Positions 41,014 to 49,411 of a stretch of DNA of 64,000 nt are shown piece after piece; positions within the stretch are counted from its first letter, which is position 1, and every line of letters begins with the position of its first letter. The DNA comes from Nocardioides rubriscoriae (GTDB lineage: Bacteria; Actinomycetota; Actinomycetes; Propionibacteriales; Nocardioidaceae). The translations under genes were made by a program, and so were the position numbers. The stretch covers positions 607,253 to 671,252 of the forward strand of contig NZ_VIYJ01000002.1 in assembly GCF_008087085.1 (NCBI RefSeq). Direction: 5' to 3'. Under the pieces are notes generated by a model that saw only the letters and a list, made by a program, of their open reading frames with translations, searched no databases and was not told the origin of the DNA.

Positions 41014-41400
41014 TCAGCCCTCGAGCGTCGCGACGTAGGCGTCGGCGGCGAGCAGGCCGTCGAGCTCGCCCGACGCGGACGGCACGATCTCGAAGAGCCA
41101 GCCGCCGCCGTAGGGGTCGTTGTTGACCAGCTCGGGCGTGGCGTCGAGGGCCTCGTTGCGGGCCACGACCTCGCCGCTGACCGGCGCGTAGACGTCGCTG
41201 ACCGACTTGGTCGACTCGAGCTCGCCGCAGGTGCTGCCGGCCTCGACGGTGTCGCCGATCTCGGGCAGGGAGACGTAGACGATGTCACCGAGGGCGTCCT
41301 GGGCGTAGTCGGTGATGCCGATGCGCACCGACCCCTCGTGCTCGCCGGGGGTGCGCACCCACTCGTGCTCGACGGTGTACTTCAGGTCCTCGGGGTACAC
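41014..41400 (-). CDS. gcvH: Glycine cleavage system H protein
   Basis: 128 aa from GTG 41400, with GAGGAG upstream. The lipoyl-lysine is K65 in ELESTKSVSDVYAP. H-protein shuttles the aminomethyl intermediate from GcvP to GcvT. It has the normal family length and complete fold. It lies in the garA cluster away from gcvP but on the same strand, as in mycobacteria. gcvT is not in this window. Confidence 0.97.
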   Translation of the reverse strand: MYPEDLKYTVEHEWVRTPGEHEGSVRIGITDYAQDALGDIVYVSLPEIGDTVEAGSTCGELESTKSVSDVYAPVSGEVVARNEALDATPELVNNDPYGGGWLFEIVPSASGELDGLLAADAYVATLEG

Positions 41401-41494
41401 GGGGGCTCCTCATCACTGCGGTGTCCGGATCGGTTCGGAGGTTAGCGGGTCGTGGACCGGGCCGCGTGGCCGCGGGGGCGGCCCACGGGTCGGC

Positions 41495-42220
41495 CTAGGG
41501 GTCAGGCTCGGCGAACGCCGGGTCGGTCGGCTTCACCGTGGTGTCGATGTCGAGGGAGGCCAGCTGCTCGACGGTGAGCTCACCGCCGTCCTGGCGCACC
41601 TGCCGGGCCGGCCCGAGCGAGAACACCATGGCCCCCGAGAGCGGGTCGGGGTCGCCGATGGCGTCGATGACGTAGGGCGGCTCGACCAGGGTGCCGTCGA
41701 TGACGATCCCCCCGGTGCCCTGCTCGAACGACGACTGGGCCAGCAGCCGGACCTCGCCGTTGACCTGGATCGCCTCGGCGCCGACCGAGCGCAGCTCCTG
41801 GATCACGTCGAGGAAGGTCGCGACCGACACGACGCCGGTCCTCTCGGTGATGGTGACCCGGACGCCCGGCCCGGTCACGGGCACGGCGCCGGCCAGCACG
41901 CTGAGGCGGTCGACCTCGAGCTTGGTGCGGTCGAGCGCGGCCTCGCGCCGGGTCGTCTCGGACAGCAGGTCCTGGCGCTCGCGGGTCAGCCGGTCGATCT
42001 CGGCCTGGGTGCGCTGGGTGGTGCCGGCGAGGCCGTCCAGCACGTCGATGAGGTCCTGCTCGCGCAGTCCGGAGTAGGTCGAGTCGGTCTCGTTGGTGCG
42101 GATCTGCGTCACGGCGGCGAACCCGACCACGGCCAGCAGCACGCCGACGACGGCCTGGCTGCGCGAGGGCCGGGCCAGGGCTCGACGCAGCCGTGACCGA
42201 CCGGACTCCTGCTCGCTCAT
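41495..42220 (-). CDS. DUF881 membrane-anchored protein (Rv1825-like)
   Basis: 241 aa. One N-terminal membrane segment (about 22-41), a coiled coil (about 55-100), and the DUF881 domain (GPGVRVTITERTGVVSV, LRSVGAEAIQVNG, EPPYVIDAIGD). It resembles YlxW/YlxX-type proteins of Firmicutes division clusters. Role not established; the position beside sbp and FtsR-like genes suggests envelope or division. It is preceded by sbp with a short gap, in one operon. Confidence 0.88.
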   Translation of the reverse strand: MSEQESGRSRLRRALARPSRSQAVVGVLLAVVGFAAVTQIRTNETDSTYSGLREQDLIDVLDGLAGTTQRTQAEIDRLTRERQDLLSETTRREAALDRTKLEVDRLSVLAGAVPVTGPGVRVTITERTGVVSVATFLDVIQELRSVGAEAIQVNGEVRLLAQSSFEQGTGGIVIDGTLVEPPYVIDAIGDPDPLSGAMVFSLGPARQVRQDGGELTVEQLASLDIDTTVKPTDPAFAEPDP

Positions 42221-42233
42221 CTTTGTCTCGTGC

Positions 42234-42566
42234 CTAGGCGTGGAAGAGGTGGCGGCGGATGGCGGCGACGTTGGAGAAGATCCGGATCCCGAGGACCACG
42301 ATCACGCCGGTCGACAGCTGGCCACCGACGCCCAGGCGGTCACCGAGGTAGACGATGCCGGCGGCGATGACGACGTTGCTGACGAACGAGACGACGAAGA
42401 CCTTGTCGTCGAAGATGCCGTCGAGGTAGGCGCGCAGGCCACCGAAGACGGCGTCGAGGGCCGCCACGACGGCGATCGGCAGGTAGGGCTCGACGCTGAG
42501 CGGCACGTCGGGGCGGAAGAAGAGCCCGAGCGCGACTCCTAGGAGCAGTCCGAGTGCGGCGATCAC
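42234..42566 (-). CDS. sbp: Small basic protein Sbp (DUF1290)
   Basis: 110 aa from GTG 42566, three membrane segments (about 2-17, 28-46, 55-100 as two short hydrophobic stretches). DUF1290 proteins lie in division-related clusters in Firmicutes and Actinobacteria between two DUF881 genes, as here. YLPIAVVAALDAVFGGLRAY and GIRIFSNVAAIRRH are the conserved ends. It is coupled to the upstream DUF881 gene by a GTGA overlap. Confidence 0.9.
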   Translation of the reverse strand: MIAALGLLLGVALGLFFRPDVPLSVEPYLPIAVVAALDAVFGGLRAYLDGIFDDKVFVVSFVSNVVIAAGIVYLGDRLGVGGQLSTGVIVVLGIRIFSNVAAIRRHLFHA

Positions 42567-43499
42567 GATGTCGGCCCTCTCTTGTCGTCGGTCGTCTCGT
42601 CGGGGGTCAGCGACCGTGCCGAGCGCAGCACCTCGCGCGAGGCGGGTGCGGCCGGCAGGCGCAGGTCGTCGACACTATCCACGTTGTAGGTGAAGCCGTA
42701 GAACTCGGCGTTGGAGGCGAAGGACTGCCCGGTCGAGGTGTCGACGAACCGGGCGGGGAGGGTGCGGGTGTCGCCGATGGCCTCGACGACGTACGGCGGG
42801 GCGATCCCGACGAAGTTGACCCCGATCGCGTCGCCGCTGGTCCGGATGGCGCTGGTGGCCGACAGCCGCTGCCCGTTGACGGCCACGGCCTCGGCGCCGG
42901 CCGCGAACAGCCCGTTGACCAGCAGCCGGAGGTCCTGGTCGTTGACTTGGGAGGTCTCGTCGGCGTCGGGGGCCGGCGTGACGGTGACGCGGACACCCTC
43001 GCCGCGCACCGGGACGAACCCCGTGAGGGCCTGCAGCCGGCGCTCGGAGACCGCGTCGGTCTGCTGCTCCTCGGTGAGGCGCCGGGTGCCGCGCTCGAGC
43101 TGGGCGACCCGGCTGCGCAGGGCCACGACCCGCTCCTCCTGCCGGGCGCGGCGCGCGCTGGAGGCCTCGATCCGGTCGACCAGCGACGCCCGGCTGGCCG
43201 AGGTGACGTCGGCGTTGCGCGAGGTCTGCACGAACGCGGTCGCGACCAGCAGGCCGAAGACCAGGACCACCAGCGCGGCGACCCGGGCCGGTCGACCCGG
43301 CGGGGGGGCGCGGTGCGCCGGCGATCTTGCGGTCGGCGGCGTGCTGGTAGTCCTCGTCGAGCGACTGCTGGGTGATCAGCGTCAGCAGCGGCATCCGCAC
43401 CCGGTCGGGGACCGGGGCGCGGTCGGGCTGCGCGGGCTTGGGCACGACATCAGGCACGGCATCAGGCACGGGGTCGGGCAGGGGGTCGGGCACGGTCAC
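42563..43499 (-). pseudogene. DUF881 protein (Rv1823-like), split by a one-base frameshift
   Basis: The second DUF881 gene of the cluster. The start segment MPLLTLITQQSLDEDY (ATG 43394) is in one frame; from LVVLVFGLLVATAFVQTSRN onward the protein is in another, ending at 42563. Removing one base from the seven-G run at 43302-43308 joins them as GAPRPPPGRPARVAALVV and restores about 311 aa from GTG 43499, or 276 from ATG 43394. The domain then has the membrane segment, coiled coil and DUF881 core (VVEAIGD). Alternatives: sequence error, or slippage at the G run. Confidence 0.85.
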
Positions 43500-43503
43500 G
43501 GTC

Positions 43504-44148
43504 TCAGCCGTCGCGGGCCGGGCCCCGGGCACTGGCCCGGGCGGGGCGCCGTTCGGTCGTCAGCAGCAGCTTGCGCACCTGCCAGGCGTAGAGGATCCCG
43601 GCCCACCAGTAGAGCCCGATGCCCCAGATCGCGAACGCCCAGCCGAAGACCTCGGCGAGGGTCGCGACGGTCCCGTCACCGTCGCCCAGCAGCAGCAGCG
43701 GGAAGGCGTAGAGCAGGTTGAAGGTCGCGGCCTTGCCCAGGAAGTGCACGGGCAGCGCGCTGTAGCCGCGGGTGCGCAGCAGCGGCACCAGGCCCCACAT
43801 GAGCAGGTCGCGCAGCGGCAGCGAGACCGCCATCCACCACGGGATGATGTCGCGCAGCGCGAGCCCCACGACCACGGCCAGGATGTAGAGGCGGTCCGCG
43901 ACCGGGTCGAGGATCTGGCCCACCACCGACTGCTGGTCGAGCTTGCGCGCCAGCCAGCCGTCGAGGAAGTCGGTCAGCCCGGAGGCGACGAGCACGGCGA
44001 GCGCCCAGCCGTCGGCCTCGGGGCCCAGGACCAGCCACAGGAAGAGGGGGACGCCGAGCAGCCGCAACGCGCTCAGCGCGTTGGGCACCGTCCACACGAG
44101 TGGACGTGGACCTGGGACGCTCGCGGCGCCGACGCCCGTCTCACTCAC
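43504..44148 (-). CDS. CDP-alcohol phosphatidyltransferase
   Basis: 214 aa from GTG 44148. The family motif DFLDGWLARKLDQQSVVGQI followed by LDPVADR matches DGx2ARx8Gx3Dx3D completely. Several membrane helices surround it. This is the position of PgsA2/Rv1822 in the mycobacterial cluster; the exact head-group (glycerol phosphate or other) is not decided by the sequence. It is adjacent to and upstream of the DUF881 gene on the same strand. Confidence 0.9.
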   Translation of the reverse strand: MSETGVGAASVPGPRPLVWTVPNALSALRLLGVPLFLWLVLGPEADGWALAVLVASGLTDFLDGWLARKLDQQSVVGQILDPVADRLYILAVVVGLALRDIIPWWMAVSLPLRDLLMWGLVPLLRTRGYSALPVHFLGKAATFNLLYAFPLLLLGDGDGTVATLAEVFGWAFAIWGIGLYWWAGILYAWQVRKLLLTTERRPARASARGPARDG

Positions 44149-44217
44149 GGTGACAGAGCCTAGTGGCGCGCCCCTCCGCGCCCGGCAACGCGGGGGCGGA
44201 CGGACCGCGTGTCCGGC

Positions 44218-45270
44218 TCAGGACGAGCCCTCCTCGAGGTGGGCGGCGTCGCGGATCTCGCCGACGAGCTCCTCGATGACGTCCTCGAGCGTGGCCACGC
44301 CCAGCGTCCGACCGCCGTCGTCGACGACGCGGGCCATGTGGGACCCGCGGCGCTGGAGCACCTCGAGGGCCTCGTGCAGCGGGGACTGCTGGGTGACGGT
44401 CGCGAACGGGCGGACCCACTTGTCGTCGATGGGCCGCGCGCGGCGCTCAGCGTCGGGCTCGAGGACGTCCTTGATGTGGAGGTAGCCCAGCAGCTCGCCG
44501 TCGTCGGCCGAGACCGGGAAGCGGCTGAAGCCGGTGCTCGCGCACAGGGCCTCGACGTCGGCGGGGCTCGACCCGCGGGCCACGGTGGTCAGGCTCCCGG
44601 ACGGCAGGCACACCAGCTCGACCGACTTCTCGGTGAAGCCGAGGGCACCGGCGAGCCGGTCGTACTCGTCGGCCTCGATGAGGCCCTCGCCGCGCGACTC
44701 CTCGACGAGCGCGGCGACCTCCTCGCGGGTGTAGGTGGAGCTCACCTCGTCGCGGGGCTCGACCTTGAGCAGCCGCAGGGTGGCGTTGGCGATCGCGTTG
44801 AGCGCGCGGATCACCGGTCGCAGCGGCGTCGCGACGGCGACGAGCATCGGGCCCAGGACCAGCGCGGAGCGCTCGGGCCCGGCCAGGGCGATGTTCTTGG
44901 GCACCATCTCGCCCAGGACGACGTGCAGGAACACCACGACGGTCAGGGCCAGCACGAAGGCGACCGGGTGGACGAACCCCTCGGGGACCCCGAGGCGCTC
45001 GAAGAGCGGCTCGATGAGGTGGGCCAGGGCCGGCTCGCCGACGGCACCCAGGCCGACCGAGCAGATGGTGATGCCGAGCTGGGCGGCGGCCATCATGACC
45101 GACACGTTCTCCATGGCGTGCAGCGTCGTGCGGGCCATGCGCGACCCGGCCTGGGCGCGGGGCTCGATCTGGCTGCGCCGGGCCGAGATCAGCGCGAACT
45201 CGGCGCCGACGAAGAAGGCGTTGAAGGCCAGCAGCAGGACCGCGACGAGCAGGGCGGCGTAGTCGCTCAC
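44218..45270 (-). CDS. CNNM/CorC-type transporter, shorter copy
   Basis: 350 aa from GTG 45270. An N-terminal DUF21 membrane domain (about 1-190, four segments; FNAFFVGAEFALISARRSQI and GEMVPKNIAL are typical) is followed by two CBS repeats (about 200-335). This family is linked to magnesium or cobalt efflux. It lacks the C-terminal CorC_HlyC domain carried by the neighbour. It overlaps that neighbour's stop by 4 bp, so the pair is co-translated and may form a heteromer. Confidence 0.88.
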   Translation of the reverse strand: MSDYAALLVAVLLLAFNAFFVGAEFALISARRSQIEPRAQAGSRMARTTLHAMENVSVMMAAAQLGITICSVGLGAVGEPALAHLIEPLFERLGVPEGFVHPVAFVLALTVVVFLHVVLGEMVPKNIALAGPERSALVLGPMLVAVATPLRPVIRALNAIANATLRLLKVEPRDEVSSTYTREEVAALVEESRGEGLIEADEYDRLAGALGFTEKSVELVCLPSGSLTTVARGSSPADVEALCASTGFSRFPVSADDGELLGYLHIKDVLEPDAERRARPIDDKWVRPFATVTQQSPLHEALEVLQRRGSHMARVVDDGGRTLGVATLEDVIEELVGEIRDAAHLEEGSS

Positions 45271-46691
45271 GACAGCTCGCCCCTCGCGTGGGCCGGGTCG
45301 CCGGCGGCGGCGTCGCGCCGCGCGGTCGGGTCGTCGCCGGTGGTGGCGGGGTCGGGGTCGGCCCCGTGCAGGCGCAGCGCCAGCCGGTCGACCCGCAGGC
45401 CGTCCATGTGCTCGACCGTCAGCACCGCGAGCTGGCGCCCGGGCTCCTCGGGGTCGCTGCGGTCGGGCACCTCGACCTCGGCGATGTCGCCGACGGTCGG
45501 GATCCGGCCGAGCACCTGCAGCACCAGGCCGGCGACGGTGTCGTAGTCCTCGCTCTCGGGCAGCTCGATGCCGGTGAGGTCCTCGACCTCGTCGGGGCGC
45601 AGCAGGCCCGAGACCGACCAGCTGCCGTCACGGCGCTGCCGAACGCGCGCACCGAGCCGGTCGTGCTCGTCGGCGATGTCACCGACGATCTCCTCGATGA
45701 CGTCCTCGAGGGTGACGATGCCGGCGTGGCCGCCGTACTCGTCGAGGACCACGGCCATCTGGAACCCGTCGGCGCGCAGCAGGGCCAGCAACGGGTCGAG
45801 CCGCAGCGAGTCGGGAACGACGATCGGCTTGGCCATCAGGTGCTTGACCTTGGTGGTGGCGCGCTCGTGCATCGGCAGCGCCACGGCGTGCTTGACGTGG
45901 ACGGTGCCGACCACCACGTCGTCGTCGTCGAGGACCGGGAAGCGGGAGTGCCCGGTGTGGCGGGTCAGCTCGATCACGGCACTGGCACGGTCGTTGGCCT
46001 CGAGGCTGCGCGTGCGGACCCGCGGGGTCATGATCTCGCCGGCGGTGCGGGTGCCGAACTCGACCGAGCGCTCCATCAGCTCGGCCGTGTCGGCGTCGAG
46101 CGTGCCCTCGTCGGCCGAGCGCTGGATCAGCGAGGCGAGCTCGGTGGAGCTGCGCGCCGAGCGCAGCTCCTCCTGGGGCTCGATGCCCAGGCGCCGCACG
46201 ATCGCGTTGGCCGAGCCGTTGAGCACCCGGATCGGGCCGCGCATGGTGGCGGTGAAGACCCGCATCGGCAGCTGGGTGGAGCGCGCCGTCGCCATGGGCA
46301 GCGCGATCGCGAGGTTCTTGGGCACCAGCTCGCCGAAGAGCATGGTCAGCACGGTGCTGACGACGAAGCCGAGGGTCAGGGCGACCGGTGCGACGGCTCC
46401 CCCGGCCAGGCCGGCCGCCTCGAGCGGGCCGCGGACCAGCTGCGAGATCGCGGGCTCGGCGAGGTAGCCGATGCCGAGGTTGGTCACGGTGATGCCGACC
46501 TGGGCGCCGGACAGCTGCGTCGACAACGATCGCAGGGCCGCCTGGACGCCGCCGGCCGCGGTGTCACCGTCGTCGGCGGCCCGGTCGACCTGTCCTCGGT
46601 CGACGGTGACCAGCGAGAACTCGGCCGCCACGAAGACACCGCACAGCACGATGAGGCCGAGGGCGACCGCGAGCAGGATCCACGCGGTCAT
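45267..46691 (-). CDS. CNNM/CorC-type transporter, longer copy
   Basis: 474 aa from ATG 46691. DUF21 domain (about 1-190: GVFVAAEFSLVTVDRGQVD, GELVPKNLAI), CBS pair (about 210-335; HSRFPVLDDDDVVVGTVHVK) and the CorC_HlyC transporter-associated domain (about 355-440). Family members mediate Mg2+ or Co2+ homeostasis, and mycobacterial paired homologues are known. It heads the two-gene operon. The last 30 residues are an acidic, low-complexity tail. Confidence 0.88.
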   Translation of the reverse strand: MTAWILLAVALGLIVLCGVFVAAEFSLVTVDRGQVDRAADDGDTAAGGVQAALRSLSTQLSGAQVGITVTNLGIGYLAEPAISQLVRGPLEAAGLAGGAVAPVALTLGFVVSTVLTMLFGELVPKNLAIALPMATARSTQLPMRVFTATMRGPIRVLNGSANAIVRRLGIEPQEELRSARSSTELASLIQRSADEGTLDADTAELMERSVEFGTRTAGEIMTPRVRTRSLEANDRASAVIELTRHTGHSRFPVLDDDDVVVGTVHVKHAVALPMHERATTKVKHLMAKPIVVPDSLRLDPLLALLRADGFQMAVVLDEYGGHAGIVTLEDVIEEIVGDIADEHDRLGARVRQRRDGSWSVSGLLRPDEVEDLTGIELPESEDYDTVAGLVLQVLGRIPTVGDIAEVEVPDRSDPEEPGRQLAVLTVEHMDGLRVDRLALRLHGADPDPATTGDDPTARRDAAAGDPAHARGELS

Positions 46692-46933
46692 CGAGTCGCC
46701 TGCTGGGCCGGGGCTGGGGGCAGTGGCAACGTATCTTGAGAGCCGTCCATCGGGCGGTTCTGGGCCTCCGGGTCGTCGTACAGGGAAGGGCCAGCCTAGG
46801 GCATCGCGCCACGCTCCCCCACGGCGCGCAGGCCGCGGCTCCCCGAGTTTGACGCCGGCCGGCCCCGGGCTTGCTGACCGCACCAGGTCGGCACCGCGCC
46901 GACCTCTCGGGAGACCAGACCAGGGAGGCCTCG
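46692..46933. other. Non-coding upstream region of divergent genes
   Basis: Forms part of the 415-bp gap between the transporter start (46691) and 47107. Nothing recognisable is seen besides the possible small gene at 46934, and a GTGAGC start preceded by GGGAGG. Confidence 0.4.
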
Positions 46934-47093
46934 GTGAGCACCACCACCCAGCACCACCACCAGCACGACCACCGCACGACCGGGCCGTCCCTCCGGCGCC
47001 CGCGTAGCGGCGACCGCCGAGAGCGCCGTGCAGCGCGTGGCCGACGCGTCGATCTGGCTGCTCTTCCGCCTCGACGGCGTCCGCTCGTCGTAG
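46934..47093 (+). pseudogene. Possible small protein gene, frameshifted
   Basis: GTG 46934 follows GGGAGG at a good distance and opens a His-rich stretch (TTTQHHHQHDHRTT). From 47004 the coding-like bias shifts to the next frame, giving VAATAESAVQRVADASIWLL then FRLDGVRSS and a TAG at 47091; every third base from 47009 on is G or C. Removing one C from 46999-47001 would join the halves into 52 aa. I do not recognise the protein. It could also be chance; confidence is low. Confidence 0.35.
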
Positions 47094-47106
47094 CCGGCCC
47101 CGTCGC

Positions 47107-47889
47107 TCAGCGGCCGCCACCGAAGGAGTCGCTGACCTGGCGCGGGTCCAGGACGCGGTAGGGCGCCGCCGAGGTCGCGGCACTGCGACGTAACGCTTCC
47201 AGGGGCGGGGTCGTCCCGGCGACGAGCAGCAGGTTGCCGGGGCGACGTCCACGCAGCGTGGCCGGCTCGGCGCTCAGCACCACCGGGCCCACCGCGGCCC
47301 GCAGCCGGGCCACCACGTCGCGCGCCCGGCCGAACGGCGCCCGGTCGGCGAGGTTGACCAGCACCAGTCCGCCGGGGGCCAGGACGCGGGCGACGTCACC
47401 GAGGAACGCCGCCGTCAGCAGGTCGGCGGGCACCTCGCCGTCGTCGTAGGCGTCGAGAACGAGCAGGTGCGCGTGGTCGTCGCGCAGCGCGGCGACCCCG
47501 CTGACGCCGTCGACCGGACGCACCTTGATCCCGCTGCCGCGCGGCAGCGGCAGCCGTTCGCGCACCAGGGCGGTGAGCAGCTCGTCGGGCTCCAGGACCA
47601 CCTGGGACGTGCCCGGTCGCGTCGCGGCGACGTAGCGCGGCAGCGTGAGGCCGGCCCCGCCCACGTGGACCACCCGGAGCGCGCCGGCCGGCAGGGCGTC
47701 GACGACGTCGCCCATCCGGCGCACGTAGTCGAAGACCAGGCGCGTCGGGTCCCCCAGGTCGACGTAGGACTGGTCGTGACCGCCGACGCGCACCACGAAC
47801 CCGCCGGCGTGCTCGGTCGGCACGACCTCGCGCACGACCTGACGCACGACCTCGTGCACGCCCTCACCGGGCACCTCGGGACCCGCCAC
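47107..47889 (-). CDS. Spermidine-synthase-like methyltransferase-fold protein
   Basis: 260 aa from GTG 47889, which is preceded by GAGAGGGG. The aminopropyl/methyltransferase Rossmann core shows ALRVVHVGGAGLTLPRYVAA (motif I), VVLEPDELLTALVRE (motif II) and LLVLDAYDDGEVP. The N-terminal SpeE tetramer domain is short (GGHDQSYVDLGD). Actinobacterial relatives are usually annotated spermidine synthase-like, and polyamine synthesis is unproven. It is divergent from the first SGNH gene with 47 bp between starts. Confidence 0.8.
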   Translation of the reverse strand: MAGPEVPGEGVHEVVRQVVREVVPTEHAGGFVVRVGGHDQSYVDLGDPTRLVFDYVRRMGDVVDALPAGALRVVHVGGAGLTLPRYVAATRPGTSQVVLEPDELLTALVRERLPLPRGSGIKVRPVDGVSGVAALRDDHAHLLVLDAYDDGEVPADLLTAAFLGDVARVLAPGGLVLVNLADRAPFGRARDVVARLRAAVGPVVLSAEPATLRGRRPGNLLLVAGTTPPLEALRRSAATSAAPYRVLDPRQVSDSFGGGR

Positions 47890-47936
47890 CCGAACCCCTC
47901 TCCCACGGCGCGACGCTGTGACACCATAGGCCCACC

Positions 47937-48962
47937 ATGAGCGCTCCCCTCTTCGGTTCTCGCGTCCTGCGCGCCCTCGCGCTCGTGCTGACGTCCCTGC
48001 TCGCCGCCACCCTGCTCGGCGGCGTGCCGGCGTCGGCCGGCGGCCGCGACACCGCCCGCGACACCACCCGCGACAGCACCCGCGACAGCACCGCGACACC
48101 GCCCCCGGCGCCCCGCCTCGAGGCGCGCGGCGACCTCGCGGGCTACGACGCGCCGGTGCTGCCCCCGGGCTGCTTCGGGCCGGCCCGCTCGGGCATCGAC
48201 CCGTTCCCCTGCCCGCTCAACAAGTACCGTCCTCGGCTCCCCACGATCCTGCTGTGGGGCGACTCGCACGCCTACGAGTGGATCCCCGCGCTGCGCGAGG
48301 CCGTGCGGGGCGAGCGCGTCAACCTGGTCTCGTTCGTTGCGGGCTCGTGCCCGCCGGTGCTCATCACCCGCGACCTGCACGACGGCGCGTGCCGTCGCAG
48401 CAACTACGTCGCGCTGCGCACCGTGGAGGCCCTGGTGCGCGAGAAGGCCCGGTTCAAGGTCGTCCTCGGCTCCAACTGGTCGGGCTTCCGGCGCGCCTAC
48501 CGCCGGGTCTACCTCGAGTCGGTCACCGGCGTCCCCTCCGGTTACGACGCCTACACCACCGACATGATCCGGCTGGCCCACGAGGGCACCCCCGACCTGT
48601 TCACGCGGCTGGGGCGGATGGGCGTCGACGTCGACATCATCGGCCAGGCCGCCACGGTGCCCGAGCGTCGCCCGTCGTGCCCGGCCGGCGACGCGCCGTA
48701 CAACTGCGACCTGCCCCGCTGGCGGGCCCTGCCCGAGGAGCGGCGCACCGTCGGCTACCTGCACCACCAGCAGGACAAGATCACGGTGCGCGGCCGGTCG
48801 CGCCTCATCGACGCCACCCCCGGCTACTGCACCGCGACGGTCTGCCACGGCAAGATCGGGGCGATCGAGACCTACTTCGACGACCTGCACCTGTCGGCCA
48901 CCCGCACCCGCGCCCTCGCGAGGTTCTTCAAGCCCGCAGTACGTGACCTGCACCGTCGCTGA
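47937..48962 (+). CDS. Secreted stand-alone SGNH-domain protein, copy 1
   Basis: 341 aa. Signal peptide (1-34, ASA), then a linker of 4-residue repeats (RDTARDTTRDST). The SGNH fold is that found at the C-terminus of membrane O-acyltransferases: LLWGDSHAYEW (S110) and DDLHLS (D315, H318). Here the acyltransferase-3 membrane part is absent. Cysteines at 80, 92 and in CPPV, CRRS, CPAG, NCD suggest disulfides. The product may act on cell-surface acyl groups; the substrate is unknown. Paralogous to the gene at 49412. Confidence 0.85.
   Translation: MSAPLFGSRVLRALALVLTSLLAATLLGGVPASAGGRDTARDTTRDSTRDSTATPPPAPRLEARGDLAGYDAPVLPPGCFGPARSGIDPFPCPLNKYRPRLPTILLWGDSHAYEWIPALREAVRGERVNLVSFVAGSCPPVLITRDLHDGACRRSNYVALRTVEALVREKARFKVVLGSNWSGFRRAYRRVYLESVTGVPSGYDAYTTDMIRLAHEGTPDLFTRLGRMGVDVDIIGQAATVPERRPSCPAGDAPYNCDLPRWRALPEERRTVGYLHHQQDKITVRGRSRLIDATPGYCTATVCHGKIGAIETYFDDLHLSATRTRALARFFKPAVRDLHRR
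48046..48100. repeat. 12-bp tandem repeat in SGNH copy 1
   Basis: CGCGACACCGCC-like units (CGCGACACCACC, CGCGACAGCACC twice) repeat four times and encode the RDTA/RDST linker after the signal peptide. Confidence 0.9.
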
Positions 48963-48987
48963 CCTGTCCCCCGGTGTCGCGCAGAAC

Positions 48988-49001
48988 TAGAACCTGTTAT
49001 A
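48988..49001 (+). promoter_or_regulatory. KstR-type operator upstream of the KSI-like gene
   Basis: TAGAACCTGTTATA matches the KstR consensus TnnAACnnGTTnnA at all eight fixed positions. It lies 11-24 bp before the ATG at 49012, where a bound repressor would block initiation. The downstream gene is a ketosteroid-isomerase homologue, which agrees with a cholesterol-regulon role. Confidence 0.7.
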
Positions 49002-49011
49002 GAAACAGCGC

Positions 49012-49389
49012 ATGACACTCAGCAACGAGGCCGTGGCCTCCGGCGTGCAGCGCTACCTCGACACCGTCGCCACCGGCACGGCCGCCGACGTCCGGGCGCT
49101 GTTCGCGGCCGACGCCACCATCGAGGACCCGGTCGGCGCGACGCCGATCTCGGGCCACGAGGCGATCGAGGCCTTCTACGCCACCATCGAGGCGCTGCCG
49201 AAGACGACCGAGCTGGTGACGCTGCGCGCGTGTACCGGCCAGGCGGCGTTCCACTTCTCGATCGTCGTCGACCTCGGCGGCGGTGCGACCTCGACGATGG
49301 CGCCGCTGGAGGTCATGACCTTCGACGACGACGGCCTGATCACCTCGATGCGCGCCTTCTGGAACGACAGCGACCTCGTCATCGCCTGA
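49012..49389 (+). CDS. Ketosteroid-isomerase-like (SnoaL/NTF2-fold) protein
   Basis: 125 aa, the usual KSI length. KSI moves the C5-C6 double bond of 3-oxosteroids to C4-C5. The general base aspartate is present (IEDPVG, D39) and the oxyanion tyrosine fits Y15 in VQRYLDTVATG. The second oxyanion acid, Asp99 in Comamonas KSI, is Glu100 (PLEVMTF). The C-terminal MRAFWNDSD block is typical. The KstR-type box supports a steroid role. It lies between two SGNH paralogues. Confidence 0.85.
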   Translation: MTLSNEAVASGVQRYLDTVATGTAADVRALFAADATIEDPVGATPISGHEAIEAFYATIEALPKTTELVTLRACTGQAAFHFSIVVDLGGGATSTMAPLEVMTFDDDGLITSMRAFWNDSDLVIA

Positions 49390-49411
49390 TCCGTGCGAAA
49401 ATCCCGACATC

